This document shows, piece by piece, positions 26,569 to 34,267 of a stretch of 64,000 bases of DNA. Position 1 is the stretch's first letter. The number at the start of each line of letters is the position of its first letter. The position numbers and the translations under genes were made by a program. The stretch is from NCBI RefSeq assembly GCF_016793485.1, contig NZ_JAEULZ010000011.1, positions 1 to 64,000 of the forward strand, given 5' to 3'. The notes below the pieces were generated by a model. That model was not told where the DNA came from, ran no database searches, and was given only the letters and a program-made list of their open reading frames with translations. This DNA is from Mesorhizobium sp. GTDB lineage: Bacteria; Pseudomonadota; Alphaproteobacteria; Rhizobiales; Rhizobiaceae.

Positions 26569-26958
26569 ATGGCTGGCTCCAACAACGTCCCCTCGGCTTT
26601 CCGTCATGTCCGTCTGGTTCTCGCACGGGAGCCGGGCCATCCCGCCGGCGATCCGGACGACGGCTACGATCTCATGGTGCCGTTGACGACCGATGGGCGG
26701 TTGGACGCGGATCTCTGGCGGGCACACCGCGATGGCTGTCGTGTACGCCGCTTCACGCCTGGAACGGAGGATCGGATCGGACGCCTGCGCCGCAAACCCG
26801 GCGGTCAATGGTTCGTCGACTATGAGGAAGGCGATCGCGACGATGAGGCGGGCTTCCGCCTCCGCGAGGAACGCTTCGTTCCCGGCGAATACGTCTCGAT
26901 CAGCCGGGCGGGCCGCATGCACACCTACCAGGTCGCGCGGGTCGAGAAACCGACCTAA
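26569..26958 (+). CDS. Conserved-type hypothetical protein of the stress-protein cluster
   Basis: A 129-residue soluble protein rich in Arg, Asp and Gly. No membrane segment, signal peptide or cysteine-based metal site beyond one Cys (about residue 58) is seen, and I do not recognise a named domain. The C-terminal part (FRLREERFVPGEYVSISRAGRMHTYQVARVE) looks like a small beta-rich unit. ATG 26569 follows AAAGG. It is placed after a FixK-like box and 24 bp before a universal stress protein gene, so it is likely co-expressed with the stress proteins under low oxygen. Function unknown. Confidence 0.7.
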   Translation: MAGSNNVPSAFRHVRLVLAREPGHPAGDPDDGYDLMVPLTTDGRLDADLWRAHRDGCRVRRFTPGTEDRIGRLRRKPGGQWFVDYEEGDRDDEAGFRLREERFVPGEYVSISRAGRMHTYQVARVEKPT

Positions 26959-26982
26959 GCTGAACATTTTGGAGCCGTAGCC

Positions 26983-27432
26983 ATGTACAAGCATATCCTC
27001 ATCCCCACCGACGGATCGGAAGTCGCACAGAAGGGCGTCGATCATGGATTGTCACTGGCCAAGGCTCTGGGCGCGCGCGTCACCATCTTGACGGTGACCG
27101 ACCGCTATCCGCTGCCGGTCGGAGGCCTTGGTGCGGAGTGGGCGCCCACGACGGACGAACTGGCAAGTTTCCAGGAAAGCCAGAAGCAGAGCGCGGAGCG
27201 AATTCTGGACGCCGTGAAGCGTGCCGCCGACAAACTCGGTGTCACCGCTGCCACCCTCCATATTCCTGAGGCCCACCCCGCCGAGGCCATCGTCGATGCG
27301 GCGCGGACCGAGGGCTGCAGCCTCATCGTGATGGCCTCGCACGGCCGGCGCGGGCTCGGGCGTCTGCTTCTCGGAAGCCAGACTGCCGACGTTCTGGCGC
27401 ACAGCCCGGTGCCCGTGCTGGTCGTCCGCTGA
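26983..27432 (+). CDS. Universal stress protein (single UspA domain)
   Basis: A 149-residue UspA-fold protein: N-terminal strand YKHILIPTDGS and C-terminal nucleotide-binding motif SHGRRGLGRLLLGSQTADVLAHSPVPVLVV, matching the ATP-binding G-2x-G-9x-G-S/T class. GGAGC precedes the ATG. It is the first of three Usp proteins in 3 kb, a usual feature of low-oxygen regulons. Role in survival under energy limitation is inferred. Confidence 0.93.
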   Translation: MYKHILIPTDGSEVAQKGVDHGLSLAKALGARVTILTVTDRYPLPVGGLGAEWAPTTDELASFQESQKQSAERILDAVKRAADKLGVTAATLHIPEAHPAEAIVDAARTEGCSLIVMASHGRRGLGRLLLGSQTADVLAHSPVPVLVVR

Positions 27433-27460
27433 CAGCGGACCGTTTGAAGAACCGAGAAGG

Positions 27461-28303
27461 ATGCCGATCTTGAAGCTCCAAGCCTTACTTCCCCTCGTCA
27501 CGTATCCCGATGCCAACAGCGAAATCATCGCGCCGAATGCTGCCGCGGTCGCGCGCTACCTCGGCGCCGACCTCCATGCGCTGGCGCTCGAGGCCGACAT
27601 TCCGGCGGTTTCCAACGCGTTGTCGAATGTGGTGATGAACCTTCCGGAAATGATCCGCGACGCCGAGAAACTCAGCGCGCGGCGCAGCGCCGACCTTCGC
27701 GCCGCGGTCACGGCGGCATGCGCGACGGCGGATGTCGCCCTGACGACGGAGACGATCCGCGGCCATCTGCCCGTCCTTTCCGACCTCGCCGCGGAACACG
27801 CACGCTATCACGACATCTCGCTGGTCGGCTGGAGCGGGGGTAATCCCGGAACACAGATGCTGGCCGAAGCGGTCGTGTTCGGATCGGGGCGTCCGACGCT
27901 TCTTTTTTCCGAAGCGCGGCCCGAAGTTAGGCTCGATCACGTCGCTGTAGCCTGGGATGCCAGCAGGGTTGCGGCGCGCGCGCTGGCCGACGCCCGGCCG
28001 CTCCTCAAGCGAGCTTCGGCTGTCACGGTCATCATGATCACGGACGAGAAGCCGCTCAGCACCGTCGCCGGGGAGAAACTCGCCGGGCATCTGCGTGAGC
28101 TGGGGCTGCCGGCTCAGTTGCAGACATTCAGGCTTGGCGGGCGCCCGGTCGCTGAGGCGCTGCAGGACAACGCCGCCGCCATCGGCGCGAATGTCCTGGT
28201 GATGGGCGGGTTCGGCCATTCAAGGCTTCGCGACTTCGTGCTCGGCGGCGCCACCGAAGGGGTACTGGCCGACCTCAAGATGCCGGTGCTGCTGTCGCAC
28301 TGA
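27461..28303 (+). CDS. Universal stress protein, tandem-domain type
   Basis: A 280-residue protein with two UspA-like halves. The C-terminal half keeps a recognisable motif (MGGFGHSRLRDFVLGGATEGVL...PVLLSH); the N-terminal half is degenerate. This organisation is common in rhizobia. It starts 28 bp after the previous Usp gene, with GAGAAGGATG around the start, and is likely in the same transcript. Confidence 0.88.
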   Translation: MPILKLQALLPLVTYPDANSEIIAPNAAAVARYLGADLHALALEADIPAVSNALSNVVMNLPEMIRDAEKLSARRSADLRAAVTAACATADVALTTETIRGHLPVLSDLAAEHARYHDISLVGWSGGNPGTQMLAEAVVFGSGRPTLLFSEARPEVRLDHVAVAWDASRVAARALADARPLLKRASAVTVIMITDEKPLSTVAGEKLAGHLRELGLPAQLQTFRLGGRPVAEALQDNAAAIGANVLVMGGFGHSRLRDFVLGGATEGVLADLKMPVLLSH

Positions 28304-28424
28304 ACCGGGCAGGATATGGAGCGCGCGCCCCGGTCCGTGCGTTGCAGGACGCGTCGGATGCCGGCCAAGTCGGGTGAAGTCTGGCGTGAACCGAACCGAC
28401 TTTTTCGACGCGAAGGAGCACGAC

Positions 28425-28877
28425 ATGCAGGTCCGCACACTCGACCGGTCGGAATGCATCCGACTGCTCTCAGTCAATCGTCTCGGCCGGCTGGCCTGTT
28501 CGCTGGACGGTCAGCCCTATGTCGTTCCCATCCACTTCGCTTACGCCGACAATTCTCTCTACGCCTTTTCCCTGCTCGGCAGAAAAATCGACTATATGCG
28601 GTCCAATCCCAAGGTATCGATGCTGGTCGAGGAGCACGGTCCCCGCCGCGCATGGAAAAGCGTCGTTGTCGACGGCCGGTTCGAGGAACTGCCTGACCGG
28701 GTCGGGCACAAGCACGATCGGGATCATGCCTGGTCATTGCTGAGCCGCCATGCGGCATGGTGGGAACCGGGCGCTCTCAAGCCTGTCATCCCGCCCATGA
28801 GCGATCATGCGACCCATGTGTTCTTCCGCATCGTCATCGATCGATTATCGGGCCGCGAGGCAAATGAAGACGATTGA
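28425..28877 (+). CDS. Pyridoxamine 5'-phosphate oxidase family FMN-binding protein
   Basis: A 150-residue split-barrel flavoprotein. MQVRTLDRSECIRLLSVNRLGRLACSLDGQPYVVP begins near residue 1 and shows the family's first helix and FMN-binding strand, with typical RLGRLA and VVPIHFAY motifs. Members bind FMN or F420 and reduce small molecules or sense redox state. ATG 28425 has GAAGGAG six bases upstream. It sits between Usp genes, suggesting a role in low-oxygen or redox stress. Substrate unknown. Confidence 0.82.
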   Translation: MQVRTLDRSECIRLLSVNRLGRLACSLDGQPYVVPIHFAYADNSLYAFSLLGRKIDYMRSNPKVSMLVEEHGPRRAWKSVVVDGRFEELPDRVGHKHDRDHAWSLLSRHAAWWEPGALKPVIPPMSDHATHVFFRIVIDRLSGREANEDD

Positions 28878-28903
28878 TGAGGGGACAGACCTCCAAGGCC
28901 TCT

Positions 28904-28917
28904 TTGATTTTTCTCAA
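28904..28917. promoter_or_regulatory. FixK/FNR-type box upstream of the third usp gene
   Basis: TTGAT-TTTT-CTCAA, one mismatch from TTGAT-N4-ATCAA, centred about 63 bp before the 28974 start. The distance and the extended symmetry (TTTGA..TCAAA) fit a FixK-activated promoter. Confidence 0.6.
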
Positions 28918-28973
28918 AGTCGGACGGCTCGAGCAATGCCAACATAAGCCAATTGCAATCGGGGAAACGCGAG

Positions 28974-29798
28974 ATGCCGTTCAAGACAGTGCTCACCATT
29001 GTTTCACCGCATCGGGGTGACGACGACTTGAAGATGGTCGCCACACTCTGTGGCGAGACCGAGGCACATCTTTCAGTCGTCATCCTGACGCCGGCGCCGC
29101 CGCCGCCGATCGGTCACCACGCAATCGGCTGGTTCGAGCAACTTGAACGCGACGAGCACGCGCTCAAGCGGCGCACAGCGGCCGTGTCGAGATTGCTGGC
29201 GTCGTCCGCAGTCTCCTCGGACCTTTGGACGGTCTATCCGGAAGTGCCCTATCTGGACGATGTCGTCGGCCGCCGCGCCCGCTATGCCGACATCACGGTG
29301 CTCGGCCCTGAATTGCTTTCCGACGAGACGCTGAAAGCAAAGGCTCTTGAGGGCGCGCTGTTTTCATCCGGAAAGCCGGTTTTGCTGATTCCCGCGGGCG
29401 CCAAAGCCTCGCTCAAGCCGAAGCGGGTCAACGTCGCCTGGGATTCCCGCGTCGAAGCGTCGAATGCTGTCGCGTCATCCCTGGATATGCTGAGAACGGC
29501 CGAGGAGGTGCGTCTTGTGCTTGTCGATCCCGTACAGGGCGAGGGCGCTCAGGGCGCCGAGCCCGGTGCGGACGCTGCCACCTATCTGGCCCGGCATGGC
29601 GTCAAGGTCGTGGTCGATCGTCTGCCGTCGCAGGGGCAGCCGATTGCCGAAGTCCTCGGCCGGCACGCAATCGATACGGCGGCCGAAGTTCTCGTGATGG
29701 GCGCCTATGGCCATTCGCGCCTGCGCGAGCGCCTGTTCGGCGGCGTAACGCGCTCGATGATCGAGACGCCGCCGCTTCCCGTCCTGATGGCCCGGTAG
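28974..29798 (+). CDS. Universal stress protein, tandem-domain type
   Basis: A 274-residue Usp protein. The C-terminal domain ends MGAYGHSRLRERLFGGVTRSMIETPPLPVLMAR, the usual nucleotide-binding ending of tandem Usps; the N-terminal half (KTVLTIVSPHRGDDDLKMVA) has a degenerate UspA fold. GGGGAAA precedes ATG 28974. It is close to a FixK box and directly followed by the broken kinase gene. Confidence 0.88.
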   Translation: MPFKTVLTIVSPHRGDDDLKMVATLCGETEAHLSVVILTPAPPPPIGHHAIGWFEQLERDEHALKRRTAAVSRLLASSAVSSDLWTVYPEVPYLDDVVGRRARYADITVLGPELLSDETLKAKALEGALFSSGKPVLLIPAGAKASLKPKRVNVAWDSRVEASNAVASSLDMLRTAEEVRLVLVDPVQGEGAQGAEPGADAATYLARHGVKVVVDRLPSQGQPIAEVLGRHAIDTAAEVLVMGAYGHSRLRERLFGGVTRSMIETPPLPVLMAR

Positions 29799-29875
29799 TG
29801 GCGCAGGCGCTTCTCCGCCCTATCCTGATTGTCCGACACCCGCCCCAAGGCGACGTCCAGCAGGAGGAAGAACCG

Positions 29876-31101
29876 TTGAATGCGGAGGGCCAGTCGGATT
29901 TCATCGCCTTCCTGACGGCGCCCGTTTCATATGGTCTTGCCGGTCCGGTGGAGGTGATCGAGACCCATATTTCGCGGATCTTTCTTGTGGGTGATCGCGC
30001 CTTCAAGACGAAGCGTGCGGTTGGTCTGCCCTATGTCGACTTCTCGACGGCCGATCTTCGGCTGGCCGCCTGCCGCCGCGAAGTCGAGCTCAACAACGCC
30101 ACGGCTCCCGGGATCTATCTCCGCGTGCGCCGCATCACACGCCAAGCGGACGGCGGTCTTGCCTTCGACGGGGACGGTCCCCTGGTCGATGCGGCCATCG
30201 AGATGAGGCGCTTCGACCAGACCGCGCTTTTCGACCGCATGGCCGGGCCCGGTCGGCTGACGCCGGCCCTCATGACCAAAACGGCGCGCATGATTGCCGA
30301 CTTCCACCACCATGCGCCGATCGCGCATACCGACGGCGGCGCCGAGATGAGGACGGCTTTGTCCTGTTGCCCGTCTTCATGGCAATCCGCGCTGCGGTGC
30401 GTGCGCACGTCACCGCCACTCAGGCACACGAAAGCGGCGATCCCTCGGGCGTTTTGAACCGGGAGGCGAAAGCCTATTTCCTGCTCGCAGGCAAACTGCT
30501 GGAGCCCCATCCGGGACGCCTTGTGGTGATCGGTGGACTGAGCGGCTCCGGCAAGACTACGGTCGCGGAACAACTCGCCCCGGTGATAGATCCTCCGCCT
30601 GGGGCGCGCATCGTGGAGAGCGATCGCATCCGCAAGGCGATGCACGGTGTTCCGGCGGAAACCCGTCTTCCCGAAAAGGCCTATAGACCGGAGGTGTCCG
30701 ACCGGGTCTATCGCGACATGGTTGCGCGCGCAGCTCGCATCCTCGACCAGGGCGGCTCGGTGGTCGCCGATGCGGTTTTTGATCGTCCATCGGATCGGGA
30801 TCGGATTGCGCGAATGGCGCGCGATCGGAACTTTCCGTTTCTCGGTGTCTGGCTGGAAACCGCGCCTACGGTCCTGCGCGAGCGGGTCGAAGGGCGCGAA
30901 CAAAGTCCTTCCGACGCGACCAGCGATGTCCTTTCGCGTCAGCTTCAACGGGATGTCGGGACGCTGGACTGGCGCAGGGTAGATGCGGGACGCGATGTCG
31001 GCGCGATCGTGCGCGAGATCCTCTCGCTCCCCGCAGATGACGCGGCCGGTCCTCCGGACCGGCCGCGATCCATTGTCTGCACGCGCCTCAATCTGCTTTG
31101 A
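29876..31101 (+). pseudogene. Broken phosphotransferase/AAA kinase gene with internal deletion
   Basis: The family is the two-domain protein with an aminoglycoside-phosphotransferase-like N-terminal part and a P-loop kinase C-terminal part, usually just over 500 residues. Here the N-terminal piece (to about 30343: IADFHHHAPIAHTDGG) runs straight into the C-terminal piece (DEDGFVLLPVFMAIRAAVRAHVTATQ, starting near 30346) in a different frame. About 100-150 codons that would carry the HGDLHLRN catalytic loop are missing. The C-terminal P-loop GLSGSGKTT and the rest are intact, so a shortened kinase from about 30379 could still be made. The start TTG 29876 follows AGGAGGAAG; GTG 29798 is possible. 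Confidence 0.75.
31041..31067. terminator. Perfect 12-bp hairpin at the end of convergent genes
   Basis: CGCGGCCGGTCC-TCC-GGACCGGCCGCG is a perfect stem with a three-base loop inside the last codons of the broken kinase gene and 21 bp past the stop of the convergent dehydrogenase gene. It could act as a two-way terminator. No T-run is present. Confidence 0.4.
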
Positions 31102-32689
31102 AGCTCTTGCGGATGAGAACGAGCGTGGGATCGTCCGGGTAAGGGCTCGCTGTGAAGCCCTGCTGCCGCTCAAGTTCGATCGCCTCGTGGTTCTGGCGGC
31201 TCTCGAGAGATTCAAGAACCTTCACCCCCATGGCCTGCGCATGGGCCGAGACGTGACGCAGCAGTTCCCATCCGACGCCCTTGTGCTTGTAGTCGGAGCG
31301 CACCGAAATCGCGACCTCGGCTCTTCCAAGCCCTTCCTCGCAGACGAGCATCGCCGTGCCGATGATCGGCGTTCCCTCAGGCGCGAAGGACAGAAAGTTC
31401 TCGGTCCGGCCGTGATCGACCCTCAGCATGTCGACCAGTCGGTCATGGCTCACTTCCCGGATGCCGCCGAGAAAGCGGAACCGAAGATCATCTGGCGCGA
31501 CATGCCTGAAGAATTCCGCCAGCGCGGCTTCGTCGTCGGGACGTGCGGCGCGGACATGGAAGACGAGGCCGGAGCGGGTTTCGACGGCGGTCGTCTCACC
31601 ATGGTCGGTCATATTCGGTTCCTGATTTGCAAGACCCGCGCCGGCCGGTGAGGCGCACTCGATGATGACCTTCAAAGCGCCTGTGCTGGATGCGCTGCCG
31701 AACGTCTCATAGGCCTCGAGGATCTGGTCGAGGGCGAACCGGTGGGTGACGAGCTTTCCGGCTTCGAGCTTTCCGGACTGGACCGTTTTCAGAAGCATCG
31801 GTGTCGTGACGGTGTCGACGAGCCTGGTCGTGATGGCGATGTTGTGCGACCAGAGCTTTTCCAGGTGAAGGTCCGCCTTCGCGCCGTGGACGCCAACATT
31901 GGCGATGATGCCGCCAGCCGCCACGATCTCCTGACAAAGCTCGAACGTTGCCGGGATACCGACCGCCTCGATAGCGGTGTCGACGCCGCGGCCGCCGGTC
32001 AGCGCCATCACCTCGCGGGCAGCGTCTTCGCCTGACGCCTTGATCGTATGTGTGGCTCCGAAGCGCTTCGCCATCTCGAGCCGGTTCTCGTCGAGATCGA
32101 CCATGACGATTTGGGCGGGCGAATAGAATTGCGCCGTGAGCAGCGCTGCCAACCCGACGGGACCGGCGCCGACGATCGCCACCGTGCCGCCGGGCTGCAC
32201 CTTGCCGTTGAGCACGCCGCATTCGAAACCCGTGGGTAGGATGTCGCTGAGCATCACCAGCGCGTCCTCGTCGGCGCCATCGGCGATCGCGTAGAGGCTG
32301 GTGTCGGCATGCGGGATGCGGACATATTCGGCCTGGGTGCCGTCGATCGTGTTGCCGAGGATCCATCCGCCGGTCGCGCAGTGGGAATACATACCGCGGC
32401 GGCAATGTTCGCATTTCCCGCATGCGGAGATGCACGAAATCAGGACGCGATCGCCTTTCCGGAATTGCGTGACGCCGGCTCCGACTTCGGTAATGACACC
32501 GAGGCCTTCGTGCCCAAGGATGCGACCCGGCAAGCAACTGGGCACATCGCCTTTCAGGATATGCAGATCCGTGCCGCAGATCGTGGTCTTGACGATATTG
32601 ACGACAGCATCGGTTGCGGATTCGATGACCGGCAGCGGTCGCTCCTGAAGCGATTTCGCGCCGGGACCTTCGTAAACCAAAGCTTTCAT
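31088..32689 (-). CDS. Zinc alcohol dehydrogenase fused to a GNAT acetyltransferase domain
   Basis: A 533-residue protein. Residues 1-348 form a medium-chain alcohol dehydrogenase: catalytic zinc ligands C38 and H60/E61, structural zinc cysteines C90, C93, C96 and C104, and the NAD fold GAGPVG at 174-179. After a linker of about 20 residues, residues 372-533 form a GNAT domain with acetyl-CoA loop RSDYKHKGVGW. The frame is continuous, with an internal Met (NMTDHGE) where a separate GNAT gene would start. The ADH half would reduce or oxidise small alcohols/aldehydes such as acetaldehyde/ethanol; the GNAT half may acetylate proteins. FixK boxes lie upstream. Confidence 0.85.
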   Translation of the reverse strand: MKALVYEGPGAKSLQERPLPVIESATDAVVNIVKTTICGTDLHILKGDVPSCLPGRILGHEGLGVITEVGAGVTQFRKGDRVLISCISACGKCEHCRRGMYSHCATGGWILGNTIDGTQAEYVRIPHADTSLYAIADGADEDALVMLSDILPTGFECGVLNGKVQPGGTVAIVGAGPVGLAALLTAQFYSPAQIVMVDLDENRLEMAKRFGATHTIKASGEDAAREVMALTGGRGVDTAIEAVGIPATFELCQEIVAAGGIIANVGVHGAKADLHLEKLWSHNIAITTRLVDTVTTPMLLKTVQSGKLEAGKLVTHRFALDQILEAYETFGSASSTGALKVIIECASPAGAGLANQEPNMTDHGETTAVETRSGLVFHVRAARPDDEAALAEFFRHVAPDDLRFRFLGGIREVSHDRLVDMLRVDHGRTENFLSFAPEGTPIIGTAMLVCEEGLGRAEVAISVRSDYKHKGVGWELLRHVSAHAQAMGVKVLESLESRQNHEAIELERQQGFTASPYPDDPTLVLIRKSFKAD

Positions 32690-32781
32690 GCAAGATGCTC
32701 CTGAGCCTGCGCGGGGCGGGATCGATTATCGGGACGCCCCTTATCTTGGCTCGGATTTTGCCCACCTGTTCGATTGTCGCT

Positions 32782-32795
32782 TTGACTTTGGTCAA
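32782..32795. promoter_or_regulatory. FixK/FNR-type box upstream of adh-GNAT
   Basis: TTGAC-TTTG-GTCAA, a perfect inverted repeat centred about 99 bp before the minus-strand dehydrogenase start. Confidence 0.55.
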
Positions 32796-32935
32796 GGTTA
32801 CCGGTTGGAGCGAACAAGCGAGCTTGACCGGTCCGGCACTTGGCAGCGGCCCATCGACACTCGTGAGAGTGCCGGCTCGACTGTCCTGTGGCTCGCTCAT
32901 CTCGGTATGGGCGGTCTCCCGAAACTTGATTTTTC

Positions 32936-32949
32936 TCAATGTCAGCGGT
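32936..32949. promoter_or_regulatory. FixK/FNR-type box upstream of the HlyD/ABC exporter
   Basis: TTGAT-TTTT-CTCAA, the same sequence as the box at 28904-28917. It lies about 240 bp upstream of the hlyD start, so a long leader is implied; alternatively it serves adh-GNAT as a second site. Confidence 0.5.
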
Positions 32950-33181
32950 CGAACTGGCGGGCATCCCTGCCAGCGGCGCAATTCACCAGCCGATCTTATC
33001 GATGACCGACATGGTGTCGTAGCTCAAATCACATCAGCCGCCTGATCATCGTCGGGCCGGCCTGATCCGACAAACATCGCCGGTCGCGGACCAAATGAAG
33101 CCTGCTGCATCAGTTGCACGACTGGAGGACTCATGGGCGTCAGCCTCACACCCGGCAACAAATGCCTGGAAGGCCGCAGCG

Positions 33182-34267
33182 ATGCGTAATCGAATAAGAC
33201 TGCTGTTCGGCAGCGGTTGGTTTTGGATTTTTGCGATTGCAGCCGCGGCGCTGCTTGGATGGTATCTGACACAGCGTCTGGCGGAAGCGCCGCTGCCGCC
33301 GGGCATCGCCTTCGGCAACGGCCGTATCGAAGCGGTCGCCATCGACATCGCCCCCCGTACTGGCGGCCGGATCAGGGAGATCGCCGTCGAGGAAGGCCAG
33401 GCCGTCTCGGCCGGGCAGGTTCTCGCCAACATGGATACGCAGCAACTTGAAGCCCAGCTTCGGGAGGCGCGCGCGCAACTGCAGCGCGGCCGGATTGCTC
33501 GGAGCGTTGCCGAAAGCGGTGTAGCCCAAGCCGAGGCGGAGCTTGCCGCGGCGCGCGCCGTGGTCGCGCAACGGCAGATCGAACTCGATGCGTCGGCGCG
33601 CAAGCTTGGCCGCTCTGAACAGCTCGCGCGCAGCAATTCGATATCGCAGCAGGTTTTGGACGACGATCGCGCCCGCATGGAAGGCGCGCGTGCCGCCCTC
33701 GATGCCGCGCGAGCCCAAGTTGCTGCCGCGGAGGCCGGAATAGAGACTGCGCGTGCGCAGATTGTCGATGCCGACGCCGTCATCGAGGCCGCCGAGGCCA
33801 CCATCGAGCGGATCCAGGCCGACATCGATGACAGCGCCCTACGCGCGCCCCGAAGCGGGCGGATCCAGTATCTCGTCGCGCAGCCCGGTGAAGTCGTGGC
33901 AGGTGGCGGGCGGGTGCTCAATCTCATAGATCTCGGCGACGTCTACATGACGTTCTTTCTCCCGACGGCGGAGGCCGGGCGGCTGCGGCTTGGGGCAGAG
34001 GCCCGCATCGTGCTCGATACTGCGCCAGACGTGGTCGTGCCCGCCACCGTATCCTTCATATCCGACCTTGCCCAGTTCACGCCGAGGACGGTGGAAACCG
34101 CCGACGAGCGGCAAGGGCTGATGTTCCGCGTCCGCGTGCGTATCGCCCCCGAACTCCTGCAGAAATATTCCGACTACGTGAAGCCGGGCCTGCCGGGGGT
34201 GGCCTATGTGCTTATCGACCCGAACGCGGCTTGGCCGGAGCGCCTGGCCACGGGGCTTCTCGAATGA
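33182..34267 (+). CDS. HlyD/membrane-fusion family periplasmic adaptor
   Basis: A 361-residue protein with one N-terminal membrane helix (about 10-30), a lipoyl-like half-motif ([20 protein letters not shown]) near residue 45, a long Ala/Arg/Glu-rich coiled-coil hairpin (about 90-215) and the second lipoyl half plus beta-barrel ([18 protein letters not shown]). It bridges an inner-membrane exporter and outer-membrane channel. ATG 33182 follows GGAAGG. The stop overlaps the ABC gene start (ATGATG), so it belongs to that exporter. Confidence 0.9.
   Translation: MRNRIRLLFGSGWFWIFAIAAAALLGWYLTQRLAEAPLPPGIAFGNGRIEAVAIDIAPRTGGRIREIAVEEGQAVSAGQVLANMDTQQLEAQLREARAQLQRGRIARSVAESGVAQAEAELAAARAVVAQRQIELDASARKLGRSEQLARSNSISQQVLDDDRARMEGARAALDAARAQVAAAEAGIETARAQIVDADAVIEAAEATIERIQADIDDSALRAPRSGRIQYLVAQPGEVVAGGGRVLNLIDLGDVYMTFFLPTAEAGRLRLGAEARIVLDTAPDVVVPATVSFISDLAQFTPRTVETADERQGLMFRVRVRIAPELLQKYSDYVKPGLPGVAYVLIDPNAAWPERLATGLLE

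Larger units (their letters stand above)
32690..33181. other. Divergent intergenic region with two FixK boxes
   Basis: 492 bp between divergent adh-GNAT and hlyD genes. Two Crp/Fnr-type boxes are present (32782-32795 and 32936-32949), one suited to each direction. No supported coding sequence seen. Confidence 0.5.
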
